Assembly: GCF_031458115.1 (NCBI RefSeq)
Contig: NZ_JAVDXV010000007.1
Span: 1-64,000 of the forward strand
Direction of reading: 5' to 3'
Origin: Pelomonas asaccharophilus_A
GTDB lineage: Bacteria; Pseudomonadota; Gammaproteobacteria; Burkholderiales; Burkholderiaceae_C
DNA: 64,000 bases
The notes below the pieces were generated by a model. The model searched no databases, was not told the origin of the DNA, and saw only the letters and a program-made list of their open reading frames with translations. The stretch's first letter is position 1; each line of letters starts with the position of its first letter. A program made the position numbers and the translations under genes. Shown here piece by piece: positions 61,124-64,000 of this stretch.

Positions 61124-61322
61124 CTGTCAGGAGAGCGCCCCGGAGCATTTGGGGGCCGCCGAAGGCGCAACAACGCTCAGGCAGAAGGACTGACAAGACG
61201 CGGTGGGTGACAGACACTTGCCGCGTTCCTCACTGGAGAGAGGCCGGCCCCTGAGTCGGTCCACCGAAGGGGCAAGCCCAGGGCCATTGGCCGGGGTCAA
61301 TCTCTCAGGTACCAGGGACAGC
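61124..61322 (+). ncRNA. tandem glycine riboswitch
   Basis: Two glycine aptamers in series. Aptamer 1 (about 61126-61196) has CAGGAGAGCG, the GCCGCCGAAGGCGCAA core and CTCAGGCAGAAGGACTGAC. Aptamer 2 (about 61229-61322) has ACTGGAGAGAGG, CACCGAAGGGGCAAGC and TCTCTCAGGTACCAGG. These are the conserved cores of the gcvT leader element. On glycine binding it would turn on the cleavage genes downstream. The gcvT ATG follows 36 bases later. Confidence 0.92.
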
Positions 61323-61357
61323 GAGGACATCCACACCCGAAATCCGTCGGAGCTTTG

Positions 61358-62470
61358 ATGTCCTCTCTGCTGCAAACGCCTCTTCACGCCCTCCACGTCG
61401 AACTCGGCGCCAAGATGGTGCCCTTCGCCGGCTACGACATGCCGGTGCAATACCCCACCGGCGTGATGGCCGAGCACAAGCACACGCGGGCGGCCGCCGG
61501 CCTGTTCGACGTGTCGCACATGGGCCAGGTGCGCCTGGTGGGCGCCGATGCCGCCGCCGCATTGGAAACGCTGGTGCCAGTGGACATCGTCGACCTCGGC
61601 GTCTTCAAGCAGCGCTACGCCCTCTTCACGAACGAGCAAGGCGGCCTGCTGGACGACCTGATGGTCTGCAAGCGCCCGGACGACCTGTTCGTCGTCGTGA
61701 ACGCCGGTTGCAAGGACCAGGACATCGCTCACTTGCAGAAGCACATCGGCTCGCGCTGCGAAGTCATCCCCGTGCCCGAGCGCGCACTGCTGGCGCTGCA
61801 AGGCCCGCAGGCGGTCGACGTGCTGAGCCGCTTGAACCCCGAGGTCGCCAAGCTGACCTTCATGACCGGCAGCTTCTTCCAGCTCGACGGCATTGACACC
61901 TTCCTGACCCGCTCGGGCTACACCGGCGAAGACGGCTACGAGATTTCCGTGCACCAGGACGACGCCGTCGCGCTCGCTCGCAAGCTGCTGGCCCACGCCG
62001 AGGTCAAGCCCATTGGCCTTGGCGCACGCGACTCGCTGCGCCTGGAAGCCGGCCTGTGCCTGTACGGCCACGACATCAACGAGACGACCACGCCGGTCGA
62101 AGCCTCCATCACCTGGGCCATCCAGAAGGTGCGCCGCGCCGGTGGCGCGCGTGCGGGTGGCTATCCGGGCGCCGCGGTCATCGACGAGCAATTGGCCAAC
62201 GGCGCCGCCCGCAAGCGCGTCGGCCTGGTGGGCAAGGAGCGCATGCCCGTGCGCGAAGGCGCCAAGATCGTCACCGCCGACGGCGTCGAGATCGGCGTCG
62301 TCACCAGCGGCACGCTGGGCCCCACGGTCAACCAGCCGGTCGCCCTCGCCTATCTGGCCAAGGAACACACGGCTGCCGGCACCGAAGTCTTTGCCGTGGT
62401 TCGCGACAAGCGCACCCCGATGGTCGTTTCTTCCACCCCCTTCACCCCCAACCGCTACTACCGAGGTTAA
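61358..62470 (+). CDS. gcvT: glycine cleavage system T protein (aminomethyltransferase)
   Basis: 370 residues from ATG 61358 with GGAG ahead. Blocks LHVELGAKMVPFAGYDMPVQ, GLFDVSHMGQVRL, GYTGEDGYEISV and LRLEAGLCLYGHDINE are those of GcvT. It transfers the methylene group from the lipoyl arm of GcvH to tetrahydrofolate and releases ammonia. Controlled by the tandem glycine riboswitch. gcvH begins 2 bases behind its stop. Confidence 0.97.
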   Translation: MSSLLQTPLHALHVELGAKMVPFAGYDMPVQYPTGVMAEHKHTRAAAGLFDVSHMGQVRLVGADAAAALETLVPVDIVDLGVFKQRYALFTNEQGGLLDDLMVCKRPDDLFVVVNAGCKDQDIAHLQKHIGSRCEVIPVPERALLALQGPQAVDVLSRLNPEVAKLTFMTGSFFQLDGIDTFLTRSGYTGEDGYEISVHQDDAVALARKLLAHAEVKPIGLGARDSLRLEAGLCLYGHDINETTTPVEASITWAIQKVRRAGGARAGGYPGAAVIDEQLANGAARKRVGLVGKERMPVREGAKIVTADGVEIGVVTSGTLGPTVNQPVALAYLAKEHTAAGTEVFAVVRDKRTPMVVSSTPFTPNRYYRG

Positions 62471-62472
62471 GC

Positions 62473-62847
62473 ATGTCCATCAAGTACACCCCCGACCACG
62501 AATGGCTTGACGTGCATGGCGATGGCACGGCCACCGTCGGCATCACCGTGCACGCGCAGGACGCGCTGGGCGATGTGGTCTTCGTGGACCTGCCCGAAGT
62601 GGGCAAGACCTACGCCGAGAAGGAAGTCGCCGGCGTCGTCGAATCCGTGAAGGCCGCGGCCGACGTCTACATGCCCGTGGACGGCGAGATCACCGAGGTC
62701 AACGAAGCGCTGCGCGACGACCCGGCGCTGGCCAACTCCGACCCGCTGAAGGCCGGCTGGTTCTTCAAGGTCCGCTTGAGCAACCCCGCCCAGCTCGACG
62801 CGCTGATGGACGCCACCGCCTACGACGCGCTGTTGAAGACGCTGTAA
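62473..62847 (+). CDS. gcvH: glycine cleavage system H protein
   Basis: 124 residues. KYTPDHEWLDV, VGITVHAQDALGDVVFVDLP and VVESVKAAADVYMPVDGEI are the H-protein pattern. Lys60 in ESVKAA carries the lipoyl arm that shuttles the aminomethyl group between GcvP and GcvT. It lies 2 bases behind gcvT and 126 bases before gcvP, with a repeat in that gap. Confidence 0.97.
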   Translation: MSIKYTPDHEWLDVHGDGTATVGITVHAQDALGDVVFVDLPEVGKTYAEKEVAGVVESVKAAADVYMPVDGEITEVNEALRDDPALANSDPLKAGWFFKVRLSNPAQLDALMDATAYDALLKTL

Positions 62848-62869
62848 CCCTTCGCCACGTCTTAGAAAG

Positions 62870-62945
62870 GCAACCACAGAGGCACAGAGACACAGAGCAA
62901 TCTGGAGATTGAATTTCTCCGTGCCTCTGTGCCTCCGTGGTTGCA
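62870..62945. repeat. long inverted repeat between gcvH and gcvP
   Basis: GCAACCACAGAGGCACAGAG on the left (62870-62898 with extension GACACAGAG) is mirrored on the right by CTCCGTGCCTCTGTGCC and TCCGTGGTTGC (62917-62945). The arms pair with few mismatches over about 28 bases around an 18-base loop. The CACAGAG wording is that of interspersed repeats found in many environmental genomes. As RNA it would fold between gcvH and gcvP and may reduce or shield the message. Confidence 0.75.
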
Positions 62946-62973
62946 TTTGTTTTTCTCTCCGCCACGCCCCGCC

Positions 62974-64000
<1,027 letters not shown>

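Overview
This is high-GC DNA with short intergenic gaps and Shine-Dalgarno starts. Gene content points to a betaproteobacterium of the order Burkholderiales, probably a Roseateles/Pelomonas-like member: a hemicellulose locus with a TonB receptor, an LpxL-LpxO lipid A pair, and a tandem glycine riboswitch ahead of gcvT-gcvH-gcvP. The genus is an inference from memory.

Left part (1 to about 36,920) is a dense accessory or defence island. It holds, in order: (a) a minus-strand cluster of lipoprotein, secreted subtilase-like protein, a possible small ORF and an HNH protein, divergent from a cytoplasmic subtilase plus metallo-beta-lactamase-fold pair; (b) two three-Cys-motif-partner (TcmP) genes, one of them behind a self-cleaving LexA-like repressor and a Gp37/Gp68 (DUF5131) protein; (c) a GIY-YIG-like protein; (d) a CoiA-like nuclease divergent from a Gabija pair (GajA OLD nuclease, GajB UvrD-like helicase); (e) a proteasome-like Ntn hydrolase; (f) a complete Wadjet operon (JetABCD) with an AbiJ/Abi_C-type gene 37 bp behind jetD and a divergent WYL regulator; (g) a Tn7-like transposition module (TnsA, TnsB, TnsC and TniQ homologues) preceded by a BcepMu gp16-like DNA-binding protein. 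Truncated genes lie between these modules (YcaQ-like, DHA2 efflux pump, LysR) and look like scars of repeated insertion and deletion. A cluster of repeats at 36,783-36,920 looks like the right end of the Tn7-like element and cuts into the first codons of a periplasmic binding-protein gene.

Middle part (36.9-53.2 kb): after the damaged binding-protein gene and a GAF-GGDEF diguanylate cyclase comes a hemicellulose-utilisation locus. It has two tandem paralogous LacI regulators, a xylose-binding protein, a GH2 enzyme, a third LacI regulator, two GH43 enzymes and a TonB-dependent receptor. Eight copies of an operator-like 14-mer (TGRTA-N4-TAYCA and variants) lie before these genes and outline one regulon, probably for xylose/arabinose-containing polysaccharide.

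Right part (53.2-64 kb) is core-like: lipid A acyltransferase and LpxO-type hydroxylase (overlapping genes), a large winged-helix/STAND-ATPase/TPR regulator, a secreted TolB-propeller amidohydrolase, and the riboswitch-controlled glycine cleavage genes. gcvP runs off the window.

Most novel-looking: the two-subtilase/MBL/lipoprotein cluster, the LexA-DUF5131-TcmP module, the Ntn hydrolase inside a defence island, the Wadjet-Abi operon with an operator inside its promoter spacer, and the gp16-associated Tn7-like element.
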